A stretch of DNA of 9,401 bases from positions 1 to 9,401 of the forward strand of contig JAFLZI010000011.1 of assembly GCA_029785625.1 (NCBI GenBank), read 5' to 3'. This document shows, one piece after another, positions 1 to 5,889 of this stretch. The DNA comes from Nitrososphaerota archaeon (GTDB taxonomy: Archaea; Thermoproteota; Nitrososphaeria; Nitrososphaerales; UBA183). Under the pieces are notes generated by a model, which was not told the origin of the DNA, searched no databases, and saw only the letters and a list, made by a program, of their open reading frames with translations. The translations under genes were made by a program, and so were the position numbers. Position 1 is the stretch's first letter; each line of letters starts with the position of its first letter.

Positions 1-68
1 CCCACTTCGGACTTCGACAGCCTGACGTGGTATGGCTTACCTGACTCGTCCTTCGGCTCCTGGGCCAT
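1..68 (-). CDS. 5' end of a gene cut by the window edge; possible uridine/purine nucleoside phosphorylase
   Basis: The ATG at 68-66 opens a minus-strand frame of 22 full codons that runs off the window edge (begins MAQEPKDESGKPYHVRLSKS). A purine-rich GGAGGG lies at 86-81 and an AT-rich GTTGATAAC box at 113-105, so start signals are present. The segment YHVRLSKSEVG resembles the N-terminal strand of Udp/PNP-family nucleoside phosphorylases (compare FHLGLTKNDL in E. coli Udp). The neighbouring thymidine kinase gene, also on the minus strand and ending 57 bases upstream, would fit a nucleoside-salvage pair. With so few residues the family is a guess; that this is a real gene start is somewhat better supported. 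Confidence 0.4.
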   Translation of the reverse strand, partial: MAQEPKDESGKPYHVRLSKSEV

Positions 69-125
69 CTCTACATCATCCCTCCATCTGGGCCGGGCCA
101 AGGAGTTATCAACGGTTCCAGCCAC

Positions 126-692
126 CTAGCTCGGCGACACGTAGCACGCCCGGCACCTCGGCTCGTACATGTCCTTCCCCCCAACGACTATCAGCGGCGA
201 GTCCCTCGGCGCCGGCTTCCCCGCCAGCAGCCGCTGCGTCCGGGTCGCCTCCTGGCCGCACACGACGCAGACAGCGCTGAGGTACCTCACCCTGTCCGCC
301 CTGGCCGCCAGCTCCATGGTGGTGGGGAAGGGCTCGGCCCGAAAGTCCAGGTTCAGCCCGCAGGCTATCACCCTCCTCGCGCCGGCGAGCCTGTCCAGGA
401 GGCCCACGATGGAGCGAGGGAAGAAGTTCACCTCGTCCACCCCTATGGCGTCGAGGCCCCCTGACTCGGCGACCTCTTCGACCCTCCTGACCCCCTCGTC
501 GGTCGACGAGATCGAATAGGCGTCATAGCGGAGCCCGTTGTGGGTGACCACCTGCATCTCGCTGTATCTCTTGTCGAAGTCGATTTTGAATATGGCTCCT
601 TTCTTCTTCGCGTAGACCTCCCGCTCGACCAGCCTGATCAGCTCCGACGTCTTCCCTGAGAACATGGGGCCGATTATTATCTCGAGGGTCAC
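126..692 (-). CDS. tdk: Thymidine kinase, TK1 (type II) family
   Basis: Transfers the gamma-phosphate of ATP to thymidine, giving dTMP in the cytoplasmic pyrimidine salvage pathway. The 188-residue product has the usual family length. Visible features are the P-loop GPMFSGKT (residues 8-15), the Walker B/catalytic motif VDEVNFF (85-91, with Glu87 the expected catalytic base), the CGLNLDF strand (111-117), a structural zinc site of two Cys pairs (Cys142/Cys145 and Cys180/Cys183), and the thymidine-binding lasso VGGKDMYEPRCR (170-181). The start is GTG. It is supported because the P-loop follows directly and a GATAAATC box lies about 27 bases upstream, suggesting a leaderless message. The gene stands alone, 115 bases downstream of the decarboxylase stop and 57 bases before the partial minus-strand gene. 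Confidence 0.95.
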   Translation of the reverse strand: MTLEIIIGPMFSGKTSELIRLVEREVYAKKKGAIFKIDFDKRYSEMQVVTHNGLRYDAYSISSTDEGVRRVEEVAESGGLDAIGVDEVNFFPRSIVGLLDRLAGARRVIACGLNLDFRAEPFPTTMELAARADRVRYLSAVCVVCGQEATRTQRLLAGKPAPRDSPLIVVGGKDMYEPRCRACYVSPS

Positions 693-715
693 TCCGACGC
701 CTTCCCTTCGGCGCC

Positions 716-723
716 GATTTATC
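716..723 (-). promoter_or_regulatory. TATA-like box of the thymidine kinase gene
   Basis: GATAAATC on the minus strand is centred 27-28 bases upstream of the GTG start at 692, in otherwise GC-rich DNA. This is where an archaeal TATA box would sit if transcription began at the start codon. Assigned by position and composition only. Confidence 0.5.
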
Positions 724-807
724 GTTTCCCCGCTGTCGGTGAGCCTGCACGCGCGGCCTTCGGACGCACTCAGCCCCGAGGGCGGAGCGAGAATCCTGGC
801 TCAGGGG

Positions 808-2145
808 TCAGTTGGGGAGGCAGTCCCCGCCTTCGTCGGCGAAGAGCCTCTCGACGTCCTGCCCCTTCCGGGCCACAACGTAGGACCCCTGGCTGTTCCG
901 CATGAGGACCGGGGGCCTGGGCTGGCTGTGGAAGGGCATGTTCATCACCAGCGAGTATGCGCCGACCTCCCTGAACACGACGAGCTTTCCGACCCCCGCC
1001 CCGCCGAGCTTCGACCTGGACGACGTCGGGAAGACGTCCAGGGGGTCGCAAAGCCTGCCGACCAGGGCGACCTTCTGGGGGGAAGGCCTCCCCCCAGGCA
1101 CAACGTCCACCGGGTATTCGTGATGGAGGAGCGCCGAGTCGAGCAGGACGTTGTACCCCGCGTCCACGTAGATGTACTTCGCGTCCCCGAAGCTCTTGAC
1201 GTTGACCACCCGTGTCACGAGGATGGTGGACTCCGCGGTGAGGAACCTGCCGCTTTCGGCTACCAGCGTGAACCTGTCGCCTATGCTCTCCACGAGGCTG
1301 TTGAGCTGCCCGACGATCTTCGACCCCAGGTCCTTGGGGGTCGGGACCTTCTTCCCGTAGGGGACAGGGAGGCCGCCGCCGATGTCGAGGGTCCCCACCC
1401 TGAAGTCTCCGAGCTGCCTCCGGGCGCCCAGTATGAACGCCTCGAGCTTCTCTATCGCCTCGGCGTAGCAGGTCGGGTCCTCGATCTGGCTACCGAGGTG
1501 GAAGTGGAACCCCTCGAACTCGAGCTGCGGCGTCCCGAGGATCTTCTTCAGGACGGAGAGGGCGCTGTCGGGGCTCCCGCCGTTGAACTGCAGCCCGAAC
1601 TTCCCGTGCCCCATCGAGCCCCTGAGCTCGGCGTGGACCTGGACCTCGGGGTTGACCCTGACCATGGTCTTGACCTTGACGTTCGCCCTGGCCGCGGCCT
1701 CGGAAAGGTTGACCAGCCCGTTGTAGCTGGCCACCACAACCTTCCGCACACCCATCTTCAGCACCTGCTCGTACTCCGCAGCGGTCTCCGTGATGCTGGT
1801 GTACATCACGTTCTCCGGCGAGCCCCCGGCCTTCTGGACGAAGACCAGCTCGCTCGGTGCCGTCAGGTCGAAGAGTATCCCTTCGCCGGTGAACGCTCTG
1901 ATCACGGACGGGTTGAAGTTCGCCTTCACCGAGTACGCGACGCGGAACGCCCCAGTGTACTCGCTGAACCCTTCCTTCATCTCGGACACCTTCCTTCTCA
2001 GTGTCTCTTCGTCTATCAGGAAGTACGGTGTGCCGTGCTTCTCTGCTAGCCTGTATAGGTCCGCATCGGAAAACCTCGGCGCCGCCTCACCCGCGCGTGA
2101 TACGGGCTGCGTGCGAGTGTCGACCAACTTTTTGTTAGGCGACAC
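808..2145 (-). CDS. lysA: PLP-dependent fold type III decarboxylase, diaminopimelate decarboxylase-like
   Basis: Belongs to the alanine-racemase-fold decarboxylases, which act on meso-diaminopimelate (last step of lysine synthesis) or on ornithine/arginine-type substrates. The 445-residue product is close to LysA length. Visible motifs are the PLP lysine in YSVKAN (Lys74), HFHLGSQI (214-221), the phosphate-binding loop GGGLPVPY (256-263), ESGRFL (297-302, usual LysA form EPGR), GRLCDPLD (363-370, catalytic Cys366) and GAYSLVMNMPF (395-405). The C-terminal SQPRPPVLM favours LysA over ornithine decarboxylase, but CDPLD replaces the usual CESGD of LysA, so substrate is uncertain. Many related archaea make lysine through aminoadipate and LysW, which would leave another role open. 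The start is GTG, with AT-rich promoter elements 20-26 bases upstream. Confidence 0.85.
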   Translation of the reverse strand: MSPNKKLVDTRTQPVSRAGEAAPRFSDADLYRLAEKHGTPYFLIDEETLRRKVSEMKEGFSEYTGAFRVAYSVKANFNPSVIRAFTGEGILFDLTAPSELVFVQKAGGSPENVMYTSITETAAEYEQVLKMGVRKVVVASYNGLVNLSEAAARANVKVKTMVRVNPEVQVHAELRGSMGHGKFGLQFNGGSPDSALSVLKKILGTPQLEFEGFHFHLGSQIEDPTCYAEAIEKLEAFILGARRQLGDFRVGTLDIGGGLPVPYGKKVPTPKDLGSKIVGQLNSLVESIGDRFTLVAESGRFLTAESTILVTRVVNVKSFGDAKYIYVDAGYNVLLDSALLHHEYPVDVVPGGRPSPQKVALVGRLCDPLDVFPTSSRSKLGGAGVGKLVVFREVGAYSLVMNMPFHSQPRPPVLMRNSQGSYVVARKGQDVERLFADEGGDCLPN

Positions 2146-2160
2146 GGCCGCAAATTTTCT

Positions 2161-2174
2161 CTTATAAGATTATC
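2161..2174 (-). promoter_or_regulatory. TATA-like region of the decarboxylase gene
   Basis: The minus strand reads GGATAATCTTATAAG across this stretch. GATAATC is centred 26 bases from the GTG at 2145, and the palindromic CTTATAAG 19-20 bases from it. The first would give a leaderless message. A separate AT-rich block, AATTTTAT at about 2186-2193, could serve plus-strand transcription, making this a divergent promoter region. Assigned by position and composition only. Confidence 0.45.
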
Positions 2175-2203
2175 CCCGCGAGGAGAATTTTATTGCGTCG
2201 TCC

Positions 2204-2356
2204 ATGTCGAAGCGCGTCAGCCCCGGCTTGGCCGACATCGGGGGCGCGAGGGCTCCGCTGACGCGGAGCCTGCGGGGCGTCGCCGACGAGCCGAGGTCCT
2301 CCCAGGCGCGGCCGGTCGCGCGGTCCGCTCCAGCCGGGACTCCGAGCAGGTTCTAA
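2204..2356 (+). other. Unassigned stretch: 50-codon basic ORF or structured RNA candidate
   Basis: An ATG at 2204 opens 50 codons ending in TAA at 2354-2356 (begins MSKRVSPGLADIGGARAPLT). The product is Arg/Ala/Pro-rich, resembles nothing I recognise, and could be chance reading of GC-rich DNA. The ATG lies only about 14 bases after the AATTTTAT block at 2186-2193, too close for a leaderless start. A transcript from that box would begin near 2216 and would contain the strong hairpin at 2251-2270. The stretch also shares a 19-nt exact match with the dehydrogenase gene at 3912-3930. I list it as unassigned, with a non-coding RNA slightly favoured. Confidence 0.2.
2251..2270. repeat. Perfect inverted repeat, 8-bp arms and 4-base loop
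   Basis: GGCTCCGC and GCGGAGCC are perfect complements separated by TGAC. The GC-only stem would be very stable in RNA. It lies in the gap between the decarboxylase gene and the GIY-YIG gene and has no T-run after it, so it does not look like an intrinsic terminator. Confidence 0.7.
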
Positions 2357-2380
2357 TCTCGGCGAGCTCCAGCGCCCGGG

Positions 2381-2689
2381 GTGCGCCGATACTGGGTCTA
2401 CATCCTCGACTGCGCCGACGGGTCGCTCTACACCGGCTATACCGTCGACCTGCGGAGGCGCGTCGCCCTCCACAACGCCGGCAAGGCGTCGAGGTACACC
2501 AGGTCCAGGGTCCCGGTCGCCCTCGCCTACGCGGAGGAGTCCCCCAGCCTGTCCGGGGCGCTCAAGCGCGAGATTGCGATAAAGAAGATGAGCAGGAGCG
2601 AGAAGCTCCTCCTCTGCTCGGGGCAAGGCGGAAGGAGAAGCCGCGCCGGCCCCCGGCCCGGTCGAATCAAGCGCCAGCCCGCCGACTGA
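2381..2689 (+). CDS. GIY-YIG domain protein, YhbQ/UPF0213-like
   Basis: A small single-domain member of the GIY-YIG nuclease superfamily; bacterial YhbQ-type relatives are linked to DNA cleavage or repair, but the biological role is unsettled. In the 102-residue product the hallmark strands are VYIL (6-9) and YTGYT (17-21). These are followed by the conserved arginines in DLRRRVALHN (23-32, with His31), YTRSRVP (39-45) and the metal-ligand Glu64 in ALKREIAIKK (60-69). The domain ends near residue 78; the last 24 residues form a basic Arg/Gly/Pro tail that is unusual for the family. The start is GTG. TCTAATCT is centred about 26 bases upstream, again suggesting a leaderless message. It is transcribed alone. 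Confidence 0.88.
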   Translation: MRRYWVYILDCADGSLYTGYTVDLRRRVALHNAGKASRYTRSRVPVALAYAEESPSLSGALKREIAIKKMSRSEKLLLCSGQGGRRSRAGPRPGRIKRQPAD

Positions 2690-2934
2690 ATGTGCGCGAC
2701 CCCACGGGTCGTCGCCGGGGTTCTCTGACGCGCTCCGCCCCTCGGCCCTGGCGATCCAACCGGCCTGGGTCCATCCGAGCCCCGCCCGGTCAGCGCGCGT
2801 ACCCTTCTGAGCGTGGAGGTTGGCGAGATCTCGGAATAAGACGTCCCGCTGTCATGAGCGAAATAAGAAAGTAGATCCGCAGCTTACGCTGCTTCATTCT
2901 GCCCAACGGTTGGATTGTTGGTGTGCTGTCCCCG
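2690..2934. other. Intergenic region between the GIY-YIG and Alba genes, no gene seen
   Basis: Both flanking genes end here (convergent). I found no convincing ORF, tRNA or rRNA signature. On the minus strand, reading on from the Alba stop, there is a short palindrome CCAACGGTTGG (2903-2913), then a GCAGC/GCTGC hairpin with a 4-base loop (2879-2892), then a pyrimidine-rich run containing CTTTCTTATTTC. The hairpin and run may end Alba transcription. The right half (2830-2930) is clearly less GC-rich than the left. Confidence 0.4.
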
Positions 2935-3300
2935 TCACTTACCGACGACGATTTCGATCGAGGAGATGTTCCTTGTCTCTGCCCCTTCGCCAACGACCTC
3001 GGTGCTGATGCCGATGTCCTTGACCTTGAACTGGCCGTTCCCCAGCCGCTTCGTGACGATTTCAGCGACGTCTACTGCCCTGCTGATTGCCATCCCCCTG
3101 GCCTTCACCACCACTTCGCCGGCCGCGGCAAGCTGGATGAGCGCGCTCATGGCGTAGTTCATCACAGGCTTCTGGCCTACGAATATGTGGTTGGTAGGTG
3201 CTGACCTCTGGGCTGGCGCGCTGGGCGCTGCTGGTGCTGTGGCCCGTTCGGGTGCCTTGTGTCCCTCTGACGAGTTTGTGTCGGATCTCTTCTTTGGCAT
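2935..3300 (-). CDS. albA: Alba-family chromatin protein
   Basis: A small dimeric nucleic-acid-binding protein that coats archaeal DNA and RNA. The Alba fold occupies residues 37-121, starting at NHIFVGQKPVMNY, where Lys44 matches the DNA-contact lysine that is acetylated in Sulfolobus Alba. It continues through VVVKARGMAISRAVDVAEIV (63-82), the most conserved stretch, to a final strand ISSIEIVVGK. Ahead of it lies a 36-residue Ala/Pro/Ser/Lys-rich tail that classical 90-97-residue Alba proteins lack; it is probably disordered. I chose the ATG at 3300 because a TATATA box sits about 38 bases upstream, implying a leader of about a dozen bases. The longer in-frame start at 3348 would lie upstream of that box. 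Confidence 0.93.
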   Translation of the reverse strand: MPKKRSDTNSSEGHKAPERATAPAAPSAPAQRSAPTNHIFVGQKPVMNYAMSALIQLAAAGEVVVKARGMAISRAVDVAEIVTKRLGNGQFKVKDIGISTEVVGEGAETRNISSIEIVVGK

Positions 3301-3332
3301 TTGACTGACCTTGCTGGCCCGGCCCTCCGGGC

Positions 3333-3342
3333 GCGTATATAA
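3333..3342 (-). promoter_or_regulatory. Strong TATA box of the Alba gene
   Basis: The minus strand reads GGTTATATAC here, the clearest archaeal TATA box in the window, surrounded by GC-rich DNA. It is centred about 38 bases upstream of the ATG at 3300, so the mRNA would carry a leader of roughly 11-12 bases. A strong promoter suits an abundant chromatin protein. Confidence 0.65.
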
Positions 3343-3361
3343 CCACATGGGTGCCGCGGGG

Positions 3362-4279
3362 TCAGAGATACTCGGTCGGGTCGACCAGATTCCTTGCCCT
3401 CCCTGTCTCGAAGAACCTCCTCACGTTCGCCGCCGCAGCCTCCTTCATGCCAGAGAGGTCCTCCCCCAGCGGCACCGCGGAGATGTGGAGGGTCCCGGCG
3501 AAGTTGGGGAGCTCCCAGGCCGCGGTCTCGAAGGACTCCCTCCCTCCCTTCACCCAGAAGACGTCGGTGGCGAAGCGGCTCTCCGGCCGCGCCCGCAGCC
3601 AGCGAAGGAGCCCATCCTCGTTGACGCTCTCCCCCCTCCCGACGTTGACGACGATCACCGACTCCTTGGTGCTCATGAGCAGGTCATAGGAGACGACCCC
3701 CCTGGTGCTCTTGGTCAGGGGGAGGGCCATCACGATGGCGTCGGCCTCCTTCACCTTCTGGGCCAGGGAAGACATCGGGGCCTTCTCGTCGAAGACGTCC
3801 GGGGACGCGAACGACCTCGACACCCCCACGGTCTTCATGCCGATGGACCTTCCCAGCCTGGCGACCTCCGACCCTATGGACCCAGCCCCGACCACGACCA
3901 GTGTCTTCCCCCGGAGCCTGCGGGGCGTCGACCTCTGCCCCCTGATGTGGACCCCCTTCGCCACCCCAAGAAGTAGCCCCCAGGCGTGCTCGGCCACGGA
4001 CTGGGTGAACGCACCGGCGTTGGAGAAGAGCTGCACCCCGGCGGGGAGGGACGAGAAGTCGAGCCCGTCGACCCCTGCAGACATGGCCTGGATCATCCTC
4101 AGCCCTTTCATCTTCTCGAGCAGCCCCGCTGGGACGCTGTGGGGCCAGCATATCAGGGCCTGGCAGCGCCCCAGGGAGGCGTCGTCGGCCTGACCGACCA
4201 TCACTTCGAAACCTTCGAGGGCCTCCATGGCCCGGGGAGGGAGCGCGTCGGTTGCGTAGACTGCGACCCGGGTGGACAT
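3362..4279 (-). CDS. D-isomer-specific 2-hydroxyacid dehydrogenase
   Basis: An NAD(P)-dependent oxidoreductase that interconverts 2-oxoacids and D-2-hydroxyacids; substrate not predictable. The 305-residue product shows the family order. A split substrate domain is followed by SVAEHAWGLLLG (94-105), the Rossmann loop GAGSIGSEVARL (131-142), ADAIVMALPLT (179-189), VNVGRGESVNE (211-221, catalytic Arg215) and the catalytic histidine in GTLHISA (262-268, His265). The usual EP-type segment after DVF is here DVFWVKGGRE (239-248), so the acidic residue that tunes the histidine is not at its normal place. It starts 12 bases after the rpoK stop on the same strand, so the two probably share a transcript. 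Confidence 0.9.
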   Translation of the reverse strand: MSTRVAVYATDALPPRAMEALEGFEVMVGQADDASLGRCQALICWPHSVPAGLLEKMKGLRMIQAMSAGVDGLDFSSLPAGVQLFSNAGAFTQSVAEHAWGLLLGVAKGVHIRGQRSTPRRLRGKTLVVVGAGSIGSEVARLGRSIGMKTVGVSRSFASPDVFDEKAPMSSLAQKVKEADAIVMALPLTKSTRGVVSYDLLMSTKESVIVVNVGRGESVNEDGLLRWLRARPESRFATDVFWVKGGRESFETAAWELPNFAGTLHISAVPLGEDLSGMKEAAAANVRRFFETGRARNLVDPTEYL

Positions 4280-4291
4280 CGAGGCTCTGGC

Positions 4292-4582
4292 TTACTTTGC
4301 GAGCGCCTTGATAGGTATGTCCTGGGTGATCCCGTTGGGGAGGGACCTCCTGATGGATATCGGGAGGGCGTCTGCTTCCAGCTCTAGCATGGCCGTCTGT
4401 ATAGGTCCGCGGTAGCCGCCTTCAAGCGAGACGAAGGCAGGGGCGCCCATGGCCAGCTGAAGCGACCTGGCGCCGACAATCCTCGCCTTCTCGAAGCGAG
4501 TCAGCTTCGGTGGGCCTATCGTGACCTCGAAGTCGGACATCGAGGCCTGCTTCGTCTTTTTCACGGTCTTTGCTGGGGGCAT
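4292..4582 (-). CDS. rpoK: DNA-directed RNA polymerase subunit K (Rpb6/omega homologue)
   Basis: A small core subunit that clamps the largest RNA polymerase subunit and aids assembly. The diagnostic Rpb6/RpoK block is complete: KLTRFEKARIVGARSLQLAM (26-45), GAPAFV (46-51), and the C-terminal LPISIRRSLPNG (73-84). At 96 residues it is slightly longer than many RpoK proteins because of a basic N-terminus; an alternative ATG at codon 15 (4540) would remove that. I keep the first ATG since a CTTATGTT box lies about 45 bases upstream of it. It is divergent from the cyclophilin-like gene and precedes the hydroxyacid dehydrogenase with a 12-base gap. Confidence 0.93.
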   Translation of the reverse strand: MPPAKTVKKTKQASMSDFEVTIGPPKLTRFEKARIVGARSLQLAMGAPAFVSLEGGYRGPIQTAMLELEADALPISIRRSLPNGITQDIPIKALAK

Positions 4583-4622
4583 CTATGAGACCAGGAGATG
4601 CTCTCGCCCTTCTCGGTCGGAA

Positions 4623-4631
4623 CATAAGTCT
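4623..4631 (-). promoter_or_regulatory. TATA-like box of rpoK
   Basis: The minus strand reads GACTTATGT here, about 45 bases upstream of the rpoK ATG, which would give a leader of roughly 18 bases. It is the only AT-rich block in the minus-strand approach to rpoK. Weak evidence. Confidence 0.35.
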
Positions 4632-4660
4632 TTCCTGAAGATCCACCCCTGCGCCGAAGA

Positions 4661-4669
4661 CAGATTTAC
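4661..4669 (+). promoter_or_regulatory. TATA-like box of the cyclophilin-like gene
   Basis: CAGATTTAC is centred about 26 bases upstream of the ATG at 4692, consistent with a leaderless message. This placement decides the start over an upstream in-frame ATG at 4521, which lies inside rpoK. Confidence 0.45.
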
Positions 4670-4691
4670 CCCCTCCGCGAAGGTCGCCCGA

Positions 4692-5090
4692 ATGGCCGTC
4701 GATGCGCCCGCAGCCGGTTCGGTCTCCAAGCTCGAGTGCGTTGCGTCCGTGGGCGGCAAGGGGGACGCGAAGATGTCGCTCTACAGGCACCTGGCGCCCC
4801 TCACCGTCAACGCGGTGGTCAGGAGCCTCCCGCTATCCAGCAGGGTCAACCTCCAGCCGGCCATGGTCTGCCTCTTCACTCAGCTCAGGATAGGGGTGGA
4901 AAAGCCGAGGATGAAGTTCGGCAGGGGCGAAGTTGCGTTCCTCCCGTCGGGAGGGCTGATCTGCGTCTTCCTGGGGGAGGCCCAGAGCGACAGGCCCCTG
5001 AACCCGATAGGGAAAGTGGAATCGGGGCTGGAGTGGTTCGATTCCGTCAGGTCCGGGGACGTCGTCAGCCTAAAGTTGCCGGCACCGTAG
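4692..5090 (+). CDS. Cyclophilin-like domain protein (DUF369/PF04126 type)
   Basis: A 132-residue protein with the small beta-barrel fold of the archaeal cyclophilin-like family, whose function is not established; prolyl isomerase activity should not be assumed. Family-like features are the mid-domain GRGEVAFLPSGGLICVFLG (77-95) and the closing segment NPIGKVESGLEWFDSVRSGD (104-123), ending in a beta strand VVSLKLP. The frame stays open upstream to 4521, but that extension overlaps rpoK antisense and lacks family similarity, and the promoter-like box fits the ATG at 4692. The stop codon abuts that of eS25 on the other strand with no spacing. Confidence 0.8.
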   Translation: MAVDAPAAGSVSKLECVASVGGKGDAKMSLYRHLAPLTVNAVVRSLPLSSRVNLQPAMVCLFTQLRIGVEKPRMKFGRGEVAFLPSGGLICVFLGEAQSDRPLNPIGKVESGLEWFDSVRSGDVVSLKLPAP

Positions 5091-5435
5091 TCAGACCTTC
5101 GTGGACCAGACGCCGTGCCCGCTGAAGCCGCCGACTCTCTTTAGCGAGCCCTTGCTCTCGAGCTCCCTTAGCACCCCTGTGGCGACCGACGAGTTCACCC
5201 CCAGGGCCTTCGCGGCGGTGTGGACTGTTATCGCCTTCAGCGGCGCCAGGCTCTTGAGCAGGTCGGAGTCGCTCATCCTAGGCGGGAGGAACGAGAGCTG
5301 CTTCCTCTGCTGCGGGGGGGCCGACTTCTCCTTCGTCTTCTTCCCCTTGCCCTGCGTAGTATCTCCCTGGGCCGTCTCCTCGGAGTCCTGCGACTTCTCC
5401 ATGGATGCCAGTGACTTCTTCTTCACTCCGCCCAT
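5091..5435 (-). CDS. rps25e: Small-subunit ribosomal protein eS25
   Basis: An archaeal/eukaryotic 30S/40S protein with a winged-helix fold at the subunit head. The N-terminus MGGVKKKSLASMEKSQ matches the form I associate with thaumarchaeal S25e. A Lys/Glu/Gln-rich disordered tail runs to about residue 47, then the winged helix follows: LLKSLAPLKAITVHTAAKAL (59-78), recognition helix NSSVATGVLRELESKGSL (81-98), and a wing ending GHGVWSTKV. The 114-residue length is usual. It is a single gene converging directly on the cyclophilin-like gene. The minus-strand box CCTTAATTGG about 34 bases upstream of the ATG implies a leader of about 8 bases. Confidence 0.9.
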   Translation of the reverse strand: MGGVKKKSLASMEKSQDSEETAQGDTTQGKGKKTKEKSAPPQQRKQLSFLPPRMSDSDLLKSLAPLKAITVHTAAKALGVNSSVATGVLRELESKGSLKRVGGFSGHGVWSTKV

Positions 5436-5463
5436 ATGCTTCGAGGTCAGAGCTTTCCGCAGT

Positions 5464-5473
5464 CCAATTAAGG
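5464..5473 (-). promoter_or_regulatory. TATA-like box of the eS25 gene
   Basis: CCTTAATTGG on the minus strand is centred about 34 bases upstream of the eS25 ATG at 5435. It is the only AT-rich block in the 126-base gap between eS25 and the ferredoxin stop. Confidence 0.4.
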
Positions 5474-5561
5474 TTTTCTCGTCCCGGGGCCGATATGAAG
5501 ACCGAGGCCGCGGAAAGACAGCGACCGGGGCAACGGCGCTCGCGAGCCAAGCGCCGGGATT

Positions 5562-5867
5562 TCACCGGAGCAGCTCGTCAGCCGAGGGATACCTTCTGAC
5601 GTCCCTTGGGACGACGGTCACCCCCTTCTCGGCGCACTGGGCTACGCACGCCATGCACCCGAAGCACAGCTCCTCATTCAAGACGGCGCAGCTCCCCGCC
5701 GGGTCTGTCCCGAAGACCCCCACGGGGCATATGGCGGCGCACTCCCCGATGCGGCTGCATCTCGCGACTTCGACAGCGTAGGCGTGGAACGGGCAGTCGA
5801 TGAGCTGAGACCTCGCGGCGATCCCCTCGAGCAGGGTCGGCTTCCGAGGGTCGGCCCACTGCGCCAT
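5562..5867 (-). CDS. Ferredoxin with a 7Fe-like cluster pattern
   Basis: A small cytoplasmic iron-sulphur electron carrier, 101 residues. The second motif is a complete CxxCxxCxxxC (Cys68, 71, 74, 78; Ala replaces the usual following Pro). The first motif reads Cys37-x2-Ile40-x2-Cys43-x3-Cys47-Pro, so the second cysteine is replaced by Ile. In the Sulfolobus Zn-ferredoxin and other 7Fe ferredoxins this position is a non-cysteine and the site holds a [3Fe-4S] cluster. I infer one 3Fe and one 4Fe cluster here. Extra cysteines Cys25 and Cys60 lie outside the motifs. An N-terminal 36-residue extension with one histidine (His28) precedes the fold; I see no full zinc site. It follows the other ferredoxin by 45 bases but has its own promoter-like box. 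Confidence 0.88.
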   Translation of the reverse strand: MAQWADPRKPTLLEGIAARSQLIDCPFHAYAVEVARCSRIGECAAICPVGVFGTDPAGSCAVLNEELCFGCMACVAQCAEKGVTVVPRDVRRYPSADELLR

Positions 5868-5889
5868 GGGGCTTCGGGCTCTGGATGTC

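Noticed and set aside
664..2049. 461-codon plus-strand ORF opposite the decarboxylase gene
   Set aside because: It is antisense to a well-supported LysA-like gene, has composition typical of GC-rich shadow frames and shows no domain motif.
2330..2375. tRNA T-arm-like GGTTCTAATC
   Set aside because: The flanking bases do not form a T stem, and no acceptor or anticodon arm can be built around it.
2692..2874. 60-codon plus-strand ORF between the GIY-YIG and Alba genes
   Set aside because: Arg/Pro-rich chance frame with no start signal or family resemblance.
3311..3976. 221-codon plus-strand ORF opposite the hydroxyacid dehydrogenase
   Set aside because: Shadow of a recognised dehydrogenase; His/Pro/Arg-rich, without motifs.
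4521..4691. 57-residue extension of the cyclophilin-like protein
   Set aside because: It overlaps rpoK antisense and contains the TATA-like box of the downstream ATG.
5494..5599. 34-codon plus-strand ORF beginning at the ATG at 5494
   Set aside because: It runs into the 3' end of the ferredoxin gene antisense and its product is a featureless basic peptide.
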